From Pteria penguin (lineage: Eukaryota > Mollusca > Bivalvia > Pterioida > Pteriidae), in NCBI GenBank assembly GCA_035048485.1, contig CM068580.1, forward strand, positions 55,218,475 to 55,282,474: a stretch of DNA of 64,000 nucleotides, in the 5' to 3' direction. Both the position numbers and the translations under genes were made by a program. The notes below the pieces were generated by a model, which ran no database searches, had not been told where the DNA came from, and was given only the letters and a program-made list of their open reading frames with translations. Of this stretch, positions 46,101 through 58,900 are shown in pieces; position 1 is the first letter of the stretch, and each line of letters starts with the position of its first letter.

Positions 46101-49100
46101 TGTTCTCATCTATCAAAGTGAGAGAGCATTAGCTGTAAACTTGGCAACTTTTCTACTTTTTATCTTCTTTGTATTTAAAAGCCTCATGATCCACTGCACA
46201 TGTCTGCACATATATGCATACTGGCATCTGTGATTTTGTATATTCAATGATGTATTTTCAATGTTGCATACAGAGCATATAGACAGCTCTGACTGAATAA
46301 GAAGTACATGTATCTCTAATTTGAAGAATTAAGGATTTCTTTATCAAATTAGGTAGATGTTGAGACAGCTACTCATAAGGACATGACTTGGCCATACATA
46401 ATCACATCATGTGTCAATCTATATACATGTACACATGTATATTAATAGTTTTATTTTAACAAATAGATATACATGCATAAGAACTTTATTCAGTTTTTTC
46501 ATTTACAGAAAAGTTATGTATACTATGTGCATGTTTGTGCAATGTAAATTAAATCAAATCTCATATGCAAGTGAACACTTACTGTTTGGGTCACAACGTC
46601 CAAGCACATGAAAAATCACAATAATTTGAACATTTCTGGGGACAAGGCCATGGAAAATTATGTAATAATTCTAACAAAAATTTGATTTGATTATGACATT
46701 TCCCATGATAAAATTAAGTAGGGTAGAACATGATGAAAACAGAATTCAAATAAGAATGAAAGCTTTTGCTATAAATGTATTTACTATTAAGATAGAAATC
46801 AAATCACCAAATATGATAGAGATCTGTCAGCATTCCTGAGAAATATGACATTTTATTGTTGGCTTTGTTAAATTCCCTATCAAATTTTACATTTGCCTCA
46901 GTACTTTTACCTTATTTTAGCCATGTATAAGGATTTTGGTGGTAAAGTCAGAAATATTCAAACATAATTTTTTCAGATGCCAAGTCAGGTGGGACAGACA
47001 GTAGGCACTTTGATGAACCATACATTTCTATAAACTAAAAATGTATGCAACTTGATTAAGACCACTAACATAAGTTCTGATTAGTTGAAATTAACAACCA
47101 TTGATGAAAATGGATCAATCCAATCCATATAACTACAGTTCAACAAAAAGAGTACCTGGCTATCACTTTTCGGACAGAAAGAATGAACCCCCAAGATATT
47201 GGTGAAATCCCAATTTTTAAAAAAACATAGGAATAGAGCACTTTAGGTATTTTAAGCTATTAGTAACATATGGCCATCCAATGGTGTAGTCTAACCATAG
47301 ACAATACATCGCTCTATTTAGCTAAATGACATAGGATTGGGATCACAGGATTGGGACTTTGATAAATGTTGCTTTTTCAATTTTGCATTACAGAAAAATT
47401 GCAGTTCCTCAAACAGAAAATAATTTATTCTTATGAAAACTATAAATTTGATGTGAAAATATGTAACTTATGAAAACAATGCATTACATTTGGGAAATCA
47501 GGGAATTACGGTGTGATAAATATAGAATACATTTGTCACTGGTCAGTTTCAATGTCACAGTGTGAAGTATATCATTATCTATCCCTATAATAAAACTGCT
47601 GACACAGTATATAATATGTTGAGAATTTGGCCTTCTTTTGAAACATTCTTGTTCTTGCCTATTGTGGTTTAAAATGCCTTATCTATCTTATACTATAGCC
47701 AATACCTACTTATCGACCCTCAGAATTATTATCATAATATAAAAATGGTCTTTAATTAATATAGTCAGATTTAAAGATATCCTCAGTGGTGGATAAAGAG
47801 GGGGAGAAAGAAGGGGGCCACAGGGCAGTGACAATTTTCAAGCATCAGTCTAATTTTACACCATTTTTATCACAAATTTTCTATGGAAGGACCTCAAGAC
47901 CCCCTTCAGATTGCTCTGCATTCTGGCAATCATCACTCATCACATCACTGTTCCCAGCATGGTCATATTTTTTAAAAATCTCCAAACCACTGGTTTTACT
48001 TGAATTTCACTTAAATGTTCACAATTTTTCTATACAATGTGCATATCTATATACACAAGTCACTGCACTACTGCATAACTCCAATCACATGATATATACG
48101 AAGATCTATAAACAGCTCGGTGGATTTTTGTAGTCATTAATCTCTGTAATATGTGACGTCAGAAGTTTTATCAATGTTACTTCTTCTTGGGTTTTAATTA
48201 TGACATACATTAATATAATGTTTGCCCTGTGACATCACAGTAAAAGTTGTACAACAAGTTGTACAGGAAGCTATTATTTTACTCAGGTTTTCCCATAAAA
48301 TTGGGCAAATGGATATTTTTAGATATCTATAAGAGAAATTTTTATGAATTTTTAATATAATAATTCAGTTAGGATTTTAAGAAAATGCAAAATGCTCCAG
48401 CATTTTAATAGCACTTAAACATTTATTAACATTTACAAGACAATAAATTTGAGCTGCCTTCTTTGTTAAATTGATCAGTCAAGTCAACAGGCTGATGTCA
48501 GAGAATTTTGCAATATAAGTCTGAAATGCCAACAAAAAGGCACAATCTTTCAATCTCAAATCAACCCAGCTTAATTTACTGTTAGATTATGTGAATTTAG
48601 TTTGATGTTGTTATAAAATCGCAAGTATGACATTTCAATCTTAGTCAATGCCTTTAAAATGATAGTGGATCTATAATATTTACAGTTTGTACAGATCATG
48701 GTTTTGTGTGTGGCCGAATTTCCCTTTGACACCAGGTTGCCCGAAAATGTAAAACAAGCCACTACATGTATGCCAAATTGTCAAAAACTGCTGATTGTGA
48801 CTGGTTTTTATGGAGTTTTCCCATGAGTTATTCCTAGATTATGTTGCTTTACTATATTTTGTATGACAAAGAATGGGTAATATCTGAGAAATTTTGTAAC
48901 AGGCCCTAGCATTTTCGTGGCCTTGTCCCAGGACAACAGCCTGTTAAACAGTATAAATTTACATTAGGTTCTTCCTTAGCCTTAGGTGGCCAAAACACGT
49001 TTAAAAGCGCTCTAAATGAAAAATTTCTTGAAATAACCTTTTCTCTCCTTTTATCTGCTGCCATTTCTCCTGTTTCCTCAATTTCCTAAGCTGCTTTTTC

Positions 49101-49240
49101 GACAAATGCCCTAAATTACTCTCATTATTTTCAGAATCTGAACATAGTTTATCAATGTTCTTTTTTGATTCTTCAGAATAAGAATCACTCTTGAGCATAA
49201 CCCCTTCCGTATTCTCAATTTCTTCTTTTTCAGCTGACAT
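40199..49240 (-). CDS. TRMT10A: tRNA (guanine-9-N1) methyltransferase TRMT10A
   Basis: Six exons in transcript order, phase checked: 49240-49038, 45768-45603, 44823-44680, 42853-42707, 42104-41999, 40563-40199; all introns GT-AG; 376 residues (usual about 340). The enzyme transfers methyl from S-adenosylmethionine to N1 of G9 in tRNA and belongs to the SPOUT class. Residues 1-110 are a charged Lys/Glu-rich region for tRNA binding. The SPOUT core follows, with [10 protein letters not shown] in exon 2 and YLSSESPN and [13 protein letters not shown] in exons 4-5. D215 in the VDHNHH motif is the conserved catalytic-site aspartate and is present. [13 protein letters not shown] and [11 protein letters not shown] match the family's end, then a long acidic tail. 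The order and spacing fit TRMT10A rather than TRMT10B or TRMT10C, which has a mitochondrial presequence. It is divergently paired with MTTP. Confidence 0.94.
41205..41400. mobile_element. Palindromic MITE-like pair in TRMT10A intron 5
   Basis: Two adjacent hairpins, AACCAGACCTTTATTCCACTTC with GAAGTGGAAAAATCTGGTTTT, and AAAACCAGATTTTTATTCTGC with GCAGAATAAAGATCTGGTTTT, each followed by AATCAGATT. They look like two copies of one foldback element. Confidence 0.7.
41563..41946. mobile_element. MITE with about 50-bp inverted ends in TRMT10A intron 5
   Basis: Left end ATAAATAACAAGGAGCACTC pairs with right end GAGTGCTTCTTGTTATTTAT, and the inner CAAATTTTCGGCCATCTGGC pairs with CCAGGTGGCTGAAAAATTTG. 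Inside, a unit with AAACCACTTG, AAAAGGCCAGGTGGC and its partners (near 41795 and 41880) is duplicated. Confidence 0.78.
42470..42640 (+). repeat. Dispersed short element (family D), TRMT10A intron 4
   Basis: Matches the reverse complement of 57908-58075: CTTTTTCCTATTGATCTTA, the CATTCCATGCCAGACAT region, TTACTCTGACATCACTA, GCATGTCTGGCAT and CTTACATCATGTTAAAT occur in the same order. No coding capacity. Confidence 0.75.
43310..43580 (+). mobile_element. MITE, family A, copy in TRMT10A intron 3
   Basis: Same order of segments as 18391-18675: TTTATCAC, ATAAATCAATCTATGGCAT, CAAGCCTGTGTTTGATGAAT, TGTAAACATGTGATAAAAAG, then a hairpin between CTTAAATGAATTTTCATTTA and AAATAAAAATTTATTTCAGA. Confidence 0.82.
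45908..46090. repeat. 30-bp tandem repeat, 6 copies, in TRMT10A intron 1
   Basis: The unit is GTGTGCTATAGATCTACATG plus TCATGGCAAT, with a few substitutions (T for C at position 6, A for G). All three frames stay open because 30 is a multiple of three, which explains the apparent proteins on both strands. Confidence 0.96.
46100..49037 (-). other. Long TRMT10A intron 1, no further gene seen
   Basis: AT-rich intronic DNA. 47786-47830 (GTGGATAAAGAGGGGGAGAA) resembles the dispersed repeat at 34484. Open frames such as 47786-48133 have no family resemblance and no splice support. Confidence 0.5.
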
Positions 49241-49931
49241 TACGCAATTTAGTTGAAAACCGCATAAAGTGAAACCAAATAAATGGGCGCGGCCATATTG
49301 AATCTCATCAATTCTCGCGATAATTCCCTATTTTTCGTCTGCTTTGCATAGCTTTGTGTGGTTTTTAACATCGAAGAAAGTGTTAATTTTGTATTTTAAC
49401 AACGTCATAACCTTGTATACTTAATGAACGTGATTAAACAACATTCACAATTACAAATATAATAATTGTCATGACTGAAATAGCAAAATATTTTGGATAA
49501 GTCCGACACGTGAAGGACACGCCCCCTTAAATTGCCGTATTGCAGCGGCAAACTCGAGGAAATTCGTTCCATCATTAAAGTCGAGGCTGAGGGTACCAAA
49601 GGGAGCACACCAGGGGTCTAGCTTCCCGGTAATCAAAACACAACACGACATCAAACGACGGATATGTCAAAATAGAAGCTATATGTGGTAAAAATGATGT
49701 AATATGTGATAACATCGCGGATGATCCTTCATAATCTTATCCAGTTATCTGTAAATTGGTTTACATCGAATGTACATCCTTGACGTCGCACTTGTAACCT
49801 GTCGTCAATTTTTGAACTTTGTACATATGGACTTGGGTCAACCCCTCGTTAAGTTACACGTGTATGGAGAGTTTGATTTAAAAGTTTTAATTTTGGATCT
49901 ATTTTTATTTTCCTGAATTAGGGCTGCCAAA
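49241..49931. promoter_or_regulatory. Shared divergent promoter region of TRMT10A and MTTP
   Basis: These 691 bases separate the two start codons on opposite strands, and CpGs are much denser here than in the flanks. The YY1-type site GCCATATTG lies at 49292-49300, about 52 bases upstream of the TRMT10A ATG. TTCTCGCGA, part of the TCTCGCGAGA promoter element, is near 49313. A GC-box/KLF-like GGGGGCGTG occurs (reverse) around 49520. YY1 and TCTCGCGA sites are typical of TATA-less housekeeping promoters. A short open frame at 49405-49654 (minus) has no family resemblance. Transcription start sites are not known; non-coding first exons for either gene may lie here. Confidence 0.6.
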
Positions 49932-52900
49932 ATGTGGAAACAGCTGAGAATTTATTTAGTTCTTTTTGTTGGCCAATGTAAGTGGTGATATTAATTATTT
50001 CAGCATGGAGAATGAACATTTTCTTCGACACAACTGCATTTCCAGTTTGTGCAAAGACAAGACTCAAATTTTTTGACTTGCCATTACTCATTTAGATAGT
50101 GTATAGACTTTATATGTAGGTTTATTGATTAAAATGTATTTCCTCCTGTACTCTGCATAGCAATTCAAAATAATCGTGCTAAGTGCAAATGGCAGCATAT
50201 GATGTGAAGAGAGTACTTGTCAGTCTATTATCTAAACTGATTTAAACTTCTTTTGAATGATTTTATTCGATCAATTTGATGATTTTGTGACCTTTGAACT
50301 TTAATGTCATGTGATGTAATTTTCAGCTTTTACCTAATGTGGATTAACATATTGAAGATGTTTATTTATTGTTTGTAATTATTGCTTCATAACTAAAAAC
50401 AGGGTTTTTTTTAATTGATTTTGAATGAATAGGCTTGAATGCATGTTCTTGTACACATGTTAACTCAGATACACTAGCTATAGTTGTAGGTGTTTGATCT
50501 TCGTCATGTTGCTATGATAGACTAGAGATCTTGAGCTCATATTAAATAAAAGTTTCTTGCCACAAGATATTACACTAACACATTCTTAAATGATTTTCTT
50601 GTGTACTGTAAAGTATTTTATCATGGATTCCAGTTTTTGTGGTTTAAACAAAAAATCAGATTCATGGGATTGTAATTTTGTGGAAACGCACCTTAGAAAT
50701 TAATTTCTGTTCACATGAAATTCTACAGAATATAGACAATGGACAAAGAGAGCATTTATGAGATGTAGCAATGCAGAATGATAGCTGATTCAGAGTACAC
50801 GTAGTTAACTACCCCCGTTAATTCATGTTTGACAGGCCATATTTAAAGTAGTTCCTATTATTACTCATTTAATTGAGGGATCACCAAATCCAACTTTAAC
50901 CGCCCCCATTACATAATTTCATTGTGATGTTACAGTTAAATTCAAGTTTCACAGGCCATTTATTGAAAGTAGTTGCTGTTACTATTTATTTAATTGCCCT
51001 GACAAATTCATTTCACCAAACAACATTCAATTACCTTCGCTAAAAGTCACTGAGGTGTGTATTCAAAAATAAAATTATCTACCTGAACTGAATATTCGTC
51101 ACAAATTACAACCTTGGATATATAATTACCTTGCAATTATATAGACTTTTATTTACTTTGTACTGCTGGCAACCACAAAAATTGAATCCATACAAATAAA
51201 AAGTATTTCACAGTATACATGAAATCTAGTTTTGTGGCCTTTTTGTCACTTTATGCCACTGCTTCATATGCATGTAAATCTGTAATCAACATACATATCA
51301 TTTAAAGACAGTCACTACGGCATTATGTATATAGTCTCTTATAGATTAGATACATGATGTTAGATTATTAATTTTTTAGGTTATATCTTTTATAAACACA
51401 AACTTGTGTATTAGTTTTAAAAAGTCATCCCAGTTTCAAAATTATGGTACTGTACTTTTTTCACACTGTTATCTACCCTGAATTTGAGGTATTGATACTA
51501 TGCAAAATAATAAGAAGGAATCAATACAATAAAAAATATTTGTGATCGTCTGGTGAATTTGACATCTTTTACAGTTTCATTATGTTTCTGTTTGATGATC
51601 ATAAGCATATACTTTTCCTGACTATCTTCATCAGCTAGCCAATTATTAAGATGCCCTTCCCTGTCCCTTGTTCTCTAATAAATTAACAGGGAAGCAAAAA
51701 GGAACCAAAATATACCTGATATTATTCGTTGAAGTTTTGTCAATCAGAAAAGAAAGGGAGCAACAAAAATCTTAATTTCATCTTAAGAATAATATTCCTG
51801 TCTGTAATTGTTACTTATCTTTTAAAATTATCTACACTGGTATTTAATTATTTCAATTTTATCTTTCAGCTTTAGCCTTTACCTATGAGAGTGCAAAGAC
51901 ATACAAATATAAATATGACACCAAAGTGGCTTTTGGAAAATCAGGATCATCATTTGAATCAAAAACTATTGGGTACCAAATTTCCACTGAATTTGACTTG
52001 ACACCAGTGTTTGAGGCTGGAGATGTACAGCTCCTTAAAGTTCAAGTAAATATAGCTGGGGATACACTTAAGTTTTGAAAATTAAATGAGTATTTAACTA
52101 TAAAGATGAAAAGTGTATGAAAATTCATGATTTGGAAGTAGATGATGATCGAATCCGTAAGGTATCATAATTATATGATTTCCCATACTCCCCCAAAAAT
52201 TATTTCTATGAAATCTTGTAATTTGTAATTTATGGGGATGCTTTTGTTACAAGCAGAAATTGATAAAAGACCTGCATAGATCACCAGCAGGTTTCCAACA
52301 GGTTAACAATCTCTTCCCATTACAAATGTAGTATCAATAATCATTTAATTGGAGCATATAAATATGATCAGCTTTTTTTTTGTTGAAAATCCTCTGCATA
52401 GATAAACAGTGTTTGTAGAAAGACTAAATCAGAGGAGATTCCCAACATTCTTCTAGTTCTGAATAACCTTTTATATTGATTCAGTATGTCAATAAGATTC
52501 CAGCTTATATTATATTGTAACATTTGTAACAAACCAAGAAGATTACTTGTAGTAATTGGTGAAAGCAATGTCTTTGTATTAAGACGTATATGTATACTAC
52601 TTTAACATGTATTACATGTACATTATGAGTATTCGGTTGTCCATTTCAAACTTTATTCTGAGCAATATCACATGTAGAAATTTACCACAATTAACAAAGT
52701 ATGTATACAAATGTTTCTGACAATATTAATATCTTTTTGACTTGAGATGAAAATAAAAAAAGTAAACATTTCATGCATGTCTGAAATTCTGCTTTTTCTT
52801 TACATTTTTTGATTATCTTTATAGATTACTAGTGCAGCGGTTGCCAGTATTTCTCGTGGAGGAATGCAGAAGGAATTAATAACATTGCTGAAGTCTCCCA

Positions 52901-55900
52901 TTTACTTCGAATTTTCCAACGGCATTGTGGGTAGAGTATATGGGGCTGAGTCCGAGTCTGTGTTTTGTTCCAATGTGAAGAAAGGCATCATCTCATTGTT
53001 TCAAGTACAGGAAACTGAGGGGCAGAGAGATGAGGTAAATATGCAATAGTTAGGCCATGTAAAATTAATTCTGTGTTCCTCAGACACCACTCTCAAATTT
53101 GCTGCTGCCAAGTCGTATTTATTACAAATTAAGAAAAAAATAGCTGCTGTGTCTCCATTTTGATCCTTTATTAAATATAAAATATCTCTTTGTAAAACAT
53201 GTTTTTCTTCTGGAAGAAAGAGAAAGTACTTTGTCAGTGTTAATAAAACGCTTAATGTAATGCTGTTACCAAAAGATGTCTTCATGACCTTACTTGAAAG
53301 TATCCCATAATAACAATACAAATGTAAATGGCAGCTAGAGGGGATAGGGGATGGGGAGAAAGATAGCTTTCATCTGAGCATTAAAGTTAACTTTAAGGAA
53401 GAAACAGTTGTGCATTGAAAAAATATAGGAGCTGCATATCAAAATTTGCTTTGCCAAGAGGATTACTTAAATATTGATGGTAGTTTTTGAGTGAATTTAA
53501 GTGGGACAAAGGCACACGTCATTCATGTCAAATATAATTAAATAGACGAAGATGTATACACAAGCTACGTTCAAAGTTTTGAAAGTTGAAATAATAACTT
53601 GAATAGAGATATTAAAATTTTGACATTCATTTATAAAGTCATATAAACAATTTAAGAATTAAATGACTCAAAAATATCTACTGACAAATTTCAGCTTGTA
53701 AATATTCATGTTTCCAATTAAAAGATTTTTTTTTAATGAATGTAAAATGTTGCAAAATATTTTCATTGCTTATCCACACCATTTGAATTGAGTGACTGTG
53801 TTACCCTCAATTGATTGTCATTCCTCAATTGACCATCCTAAGTTGTTATCATAACTATGTTCTTTGTTTACATTTACTATGAAACTGGTGTGGCCAAGTG
53901 GATGAGATGTTCAGCTCATAACCTGGAGGTTCCGAGTTCGATCCCCACTGTGAGCACACCAGGTTCTGTCTGTTTGATGAGACAGCAAAAACCAAGACCC
54001 TTTGTCACGGTAGGCATGGCACATAAAAGATCCCTCACTGCTTCAGATGAGTTGCAAAAATATAAATTTCTATGCAGTGCATCAGGCAGATTCTGTCACT
54101 ATATACATGAACAGAGGAGGGATGTAAATTAATAATCAACCAAAACGTTTACTATGGATGTCTTCGGTGGTGATATTTGTCATACGGCTGCGTTAAATCT
54201 CGCTTTCTTTCCTTTTCTGTAGATTGACGTCACAGGAGAATGTAATGCATACTATACTGTGTCAGGAAGTCACATCACCAAGATCAAACAGAACTGTCAC
54301 AACCTTGAGATAGCTGGACAATTTACTAACATTAACAAGGTAACATCATTCGAGTAGAAATGCTGATTATTTAATCTCTGTATTGTAGTTTGAATCCCTA
54401 GATGCCTTCAATTTAAAATTAGGACTTTTTTTTCAAGTTCTACACTGTGATTACTGCTTTATTTACACAAGTAGTAAAGAAAGAAGAAAGTACATGTAAT
54501 CAAAAAGAGGTGGTATTATAACTTTTAATCAGCTTGGCTTGGTTTGACATTCCTGAGAAAAAGTTTAGCCCTCAGCCTTTTTCTTATTTCTTTTGTATTA
54601 CCTTGTATATTATATTGAGGCAGTTTCAGACTGCTAACACAAGCTCTGGACTAGTTTATTTTTATACAAACTGACTGTTCCACTGATTTTGATCTGTATG
54701 CATTCAGATGTTTGGAGTATCAGTGTCGGATTCATTGGTCACAAAGTATGAACTGTCTGATGGAATCATTAAGACAGCAAACAGTTACAACAAATATACG
54801 GCCATAGTGAATGCAAGAACCTCACTGAATGGACAAGTCATAGATAGGTAAAGTATGAACTGTCTGATGGAATCATTAAGACAGCAAACTGTTACAACAA
54901 ATATACAGCCATAGTGAATGCAAGAACCTCACTGAATGGACAAGTCATAGATAGGTAAAGAGTAAAATGATATAATTACATGCATGTATAAGAAGCATGG
55001 GTAAAAATTATCACAAGGCAGTTAAAGTGCATATGTAATAGATCTCTCAGTTGTTTGCGGAGCTATTAGTTTTGATATGAAGAAAATTGAGAAGTAAAGA
55101 ACAAATATCATAAATTTTGCAAATAGTTAATTAAGATGAATAAAACTCAGGTGTGAGAAATCTTCTAAATCTGGATATACAAGGATTTCTTTCACATTAG
55201 ATTTTCATTCTTTTGTGTATGTTTTGTTTGTTATAGTCAGTCGTTGGAATTTATATCAACGGTAGGAAGCACAGAATCTCTGTCTGGTAATGCAGTGGAA
55301 GATGCTATAGAGCAAGTAAATAAAGGTGAAAATGAACATATTTAGGCTATTAAACATATTGATTATTCATGGAGATTTCCTTAAATTATGTTGATAGCTC
55401 ATGCGACATCTTAGCTAAATTATGTTAGCAACTCATCAATATATCTTAGATTTAATCATGTTACAGTGAAAAATTCCTGTAAATTTTTGGATGGGAGGAA
55501 AGCATCTGATGATTACTCATGAAAAAGTAGAAAGTTGTTCCTGTTGATGAATATTATGAGCAATCTTTATTACATTTTGAACTCGGCTACCTTTAGTAGC
55601 ATATGTTATTTTTGTGTATTAGTTTCTGTTTTCCTTATGTTGGATTTAGATTAATACAGTATGTAAATTTATGTAGGGTCAAAGAAACGTTTTGTGGAAT
55701 CATTACTTCCCAGTGGTCTTGAAATAAAGGAGTGTCGAGAAAATTGTGAAAAGGTTTGTATTTCATCCTTCTTCATTCATGTATAAATGTGCAAGCACCA
55801 ACAACAGGATAATGATAATTGATTGATTGATTAATTATTGCTATAGGTTTCTCCACATTTATTTCACATATATGGTGATGATGGCATCTGTCCAATGCAT

Positions 55901-58900
55901 CTCATAAAAATCTATACATTTACAACCGAACCTCCATAAGCACTGAGGGATTTTTTTTTGTGCCATGTCTACCATGACATGGGACCTTGGTTTTTACTGT
56001 CTCATCTGAAAGACAGGGCACTGGTGCACTCATGGCTGGAGTTGAACCCAGGCTTCCCAGTCATGAGCAGAGCACCTCATCCACTGGGCTACACTGGCTA
56101 GGATACATGTAATAATTAGTTTGAAACTATTTTATTTGTGAAACTTTGTGAATATACATGACTGAATCATAAAATATGGTTTTAAAATCTTTACCGGTAT
56201 ATCTTGTGAATATTAATGAAGCAGAAAATACATCGTTTGATTCATTTTGTTCATATTGTTTTGGCTGTCTTGTGCATTCATTCACTTTACACATATCTTA
56301 ATATTCTTAATATTACAGAATACTTCCAAAGAGTTTGCGTGTGAAATGTTTCTTGTATGTTCCAACACAATGAGCCCAAATTTTCCTGCTGTTTTTTTAA
56401 ACAGCAGGAATTTTTATTCATTTTCATTTTTATTACCAGGACTGAAGCACTGTTTAATTCTTCATAATTGTAACTTCCTGTTTTAAATTTACATAATGTC
56501 TTTTAACATTTACTTAAATAGATAGTTTGAATATTTCAGCCATTGGATGTTCTGAAAAATCTGAAAACAAACTTTGAGAAGGAAAATTTATCTAAAATCG
56601 TATCAGGAAAAGCTTTCCTTAAGATGCTAAGAACATTTAGGAATTCTGGGAAGATAACTATAGAAGAAGTGATGACCAGCAGTGACAGTTATAGTATTGT
56701 GTAAGTTACCAATAAAACTCCTATAATAAAGTAGTGACTGAAGTTTGATATTTGTTCAGAAGAAGGGCTATTAAGTGAAGTTCCTAAAGTATTTCCCATA
56801 GAATTTGGTTATCTTTCATGTTTTAATATAGTCTATATAAACCATATTGCGGCTTCACCTAGCATACAAAGCATGCTGCATATAACGTCACACTTTATGT
56901 TATACACAGTATGCTTTTTAGGCTAGACGAAGCTACCATACGGTTTATATAGACAATAAATTTCATATAATTATGCACTTCATATATATATATATAGTTC
57001 TGAGACTCCTACCTTTTCAAAGATTTTTGACCATAGCTTTACTTTTTTCTCGTTTTTGTGTATTGATATAGCTAAATAACTGAACTCTTTTGCAGTTTGT
57101 ACCATTTTAACCTATTCTCTGTTCAGAGCTGTTCCTCGCTATCACATTCATATCCGTCAATGATTCAGTGGCTGATGTGCAACAGTCTTGCAAAACTATG
57201 AAGAAATCAACCTTACTTGATCTGCATCTTTTATTCAATTGTAATTCAATTACAAATAAATGAAATTGTGATTGAAATCATTTTTTTTATCTTAGCATTA
57301 ATAACTGCATGTTATAATTGAAAAGTCCTGAGTTGAAGGGATGTATCAATACATTATGTAATCTATCCAACCACATGAAATGATTTACTTGTGCCAATAA
57401 ATATATGTGTAGCCCCAGTATTGTATCATGTTCTATCAATTTTTTCTCATACAATTAAGTAAAAAACACATCATGTACATAATGTGAAAAATGGATAAAA
57501 TAATCCTCGAAATTCATATTTCTTTTTACACAAATTTTCAAAATCTTGAAGCAAGTGCTATGATTGCATAATCATTCAATATTTCACTATCATACTATTC
57601 TAAAATTGATTCCGAAAGTACTTTTGAATTTTATTCATCAAAATATTTTTCCCTACTTTGTTAACAAAAACTTTTGTACTTTATTTGTAGACCTCAACTC
57701 TTGGATGTAGGGGCAGCTGCTCAGACCCCTGCAGCACAGAAAGCCATGATGCAGTTGGTGTCCTTCGACCAGGATAGCTCTATAGAATACCCAGAGAGAC
57801 TTCTCTTTGCTTCAGCATATTCTACTCACCCTGGGGAGTATCTTCTACAAGACATTATGGTATATGATTCTTATAATCATTTGTGTTATAATAGACGTTT
57901 TTCCCATTTAACATGATGTAAGGGGTCCAATGCCAGACATGCTACTTTTTGCCGGTATTTTCATCATGACGATAACACTAGCATAGTGAGGTCAGAGTAA
58001 AATGACGCAAATAATCATATGTATGGCAATGAATGAAGTATAAGATCAATAAGAAAAAGGTCTATTTATGTCACTTTCAAGAATTTTCACTTACATCATA
58101 GTGGCAGTATCGGTGCATAGTTTAAAGTTGACTTATGCTGAGTACACAAATTATTTAAGAATTCATTGGTTGGAAAAAAGACTTATGTACCATACACTAC
58201 TGTTTGCTGGGTTTTTTTCTGTATATCTCCAACTGAAGAATTGTTAGATTCAGATTTATTTCTTAAAACTATTCATTCATGTAAAGTGTTGATTAAAGTA
58301 AGGATTTAAAGTTAAATCAACCAATAACAAGATAAATAAATGTATTGAAAAGATTTTTAATCCTATGTTGTACAAGATTTAATTCATTTTGAGACACTTT
58401 TACCTCATTCTCCTATCTTAATTTATTCATATATTTTTAGACAATCATGAAGAAGAAAGTGCCCAATGAGAGTTTGAGGGAGTCTGCAGCTCTTGCTATG
58501 GGAGCTGTTGTTTACACTTTCTGTCAAAATTATCCCAAGTGCACAAGCACTGAGGTATGCAGGAATAGTTAACAGAAAATATTTATATGAATATTTCATT
58601 TATACAGTCTCATAAAACTGTCGTTTTAGGTAATCAGATTTTACCTTTCATATTTTATTTTACACAGTTTTATTTATATCTTATTCTATACAGTCTTCAT
58701 TAAGCTTCATTTCATAAAGTTTCAACTTATACACATCTAAAACCGTCTAAAATTTATTGACATTGGTAATGTGAAATATGAAGGACTGTAGAGTTACATC
58801 AGAAGCTAAGTTTAATATTTCAGGTTGTAGCAGACTATGCTCTTACAGTGAAGGAGGAGATCCAGAACTGTCCTGACGAAGCCTGTAAACTAATGTATAT

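Noticed and set aside
49405..49654. Two overlapping minus-strand frames between TRMT10A and MTTP
   Set aside because: Short, in different frames, without similarity to any family; more likely promoter or 5' UTR sequence.
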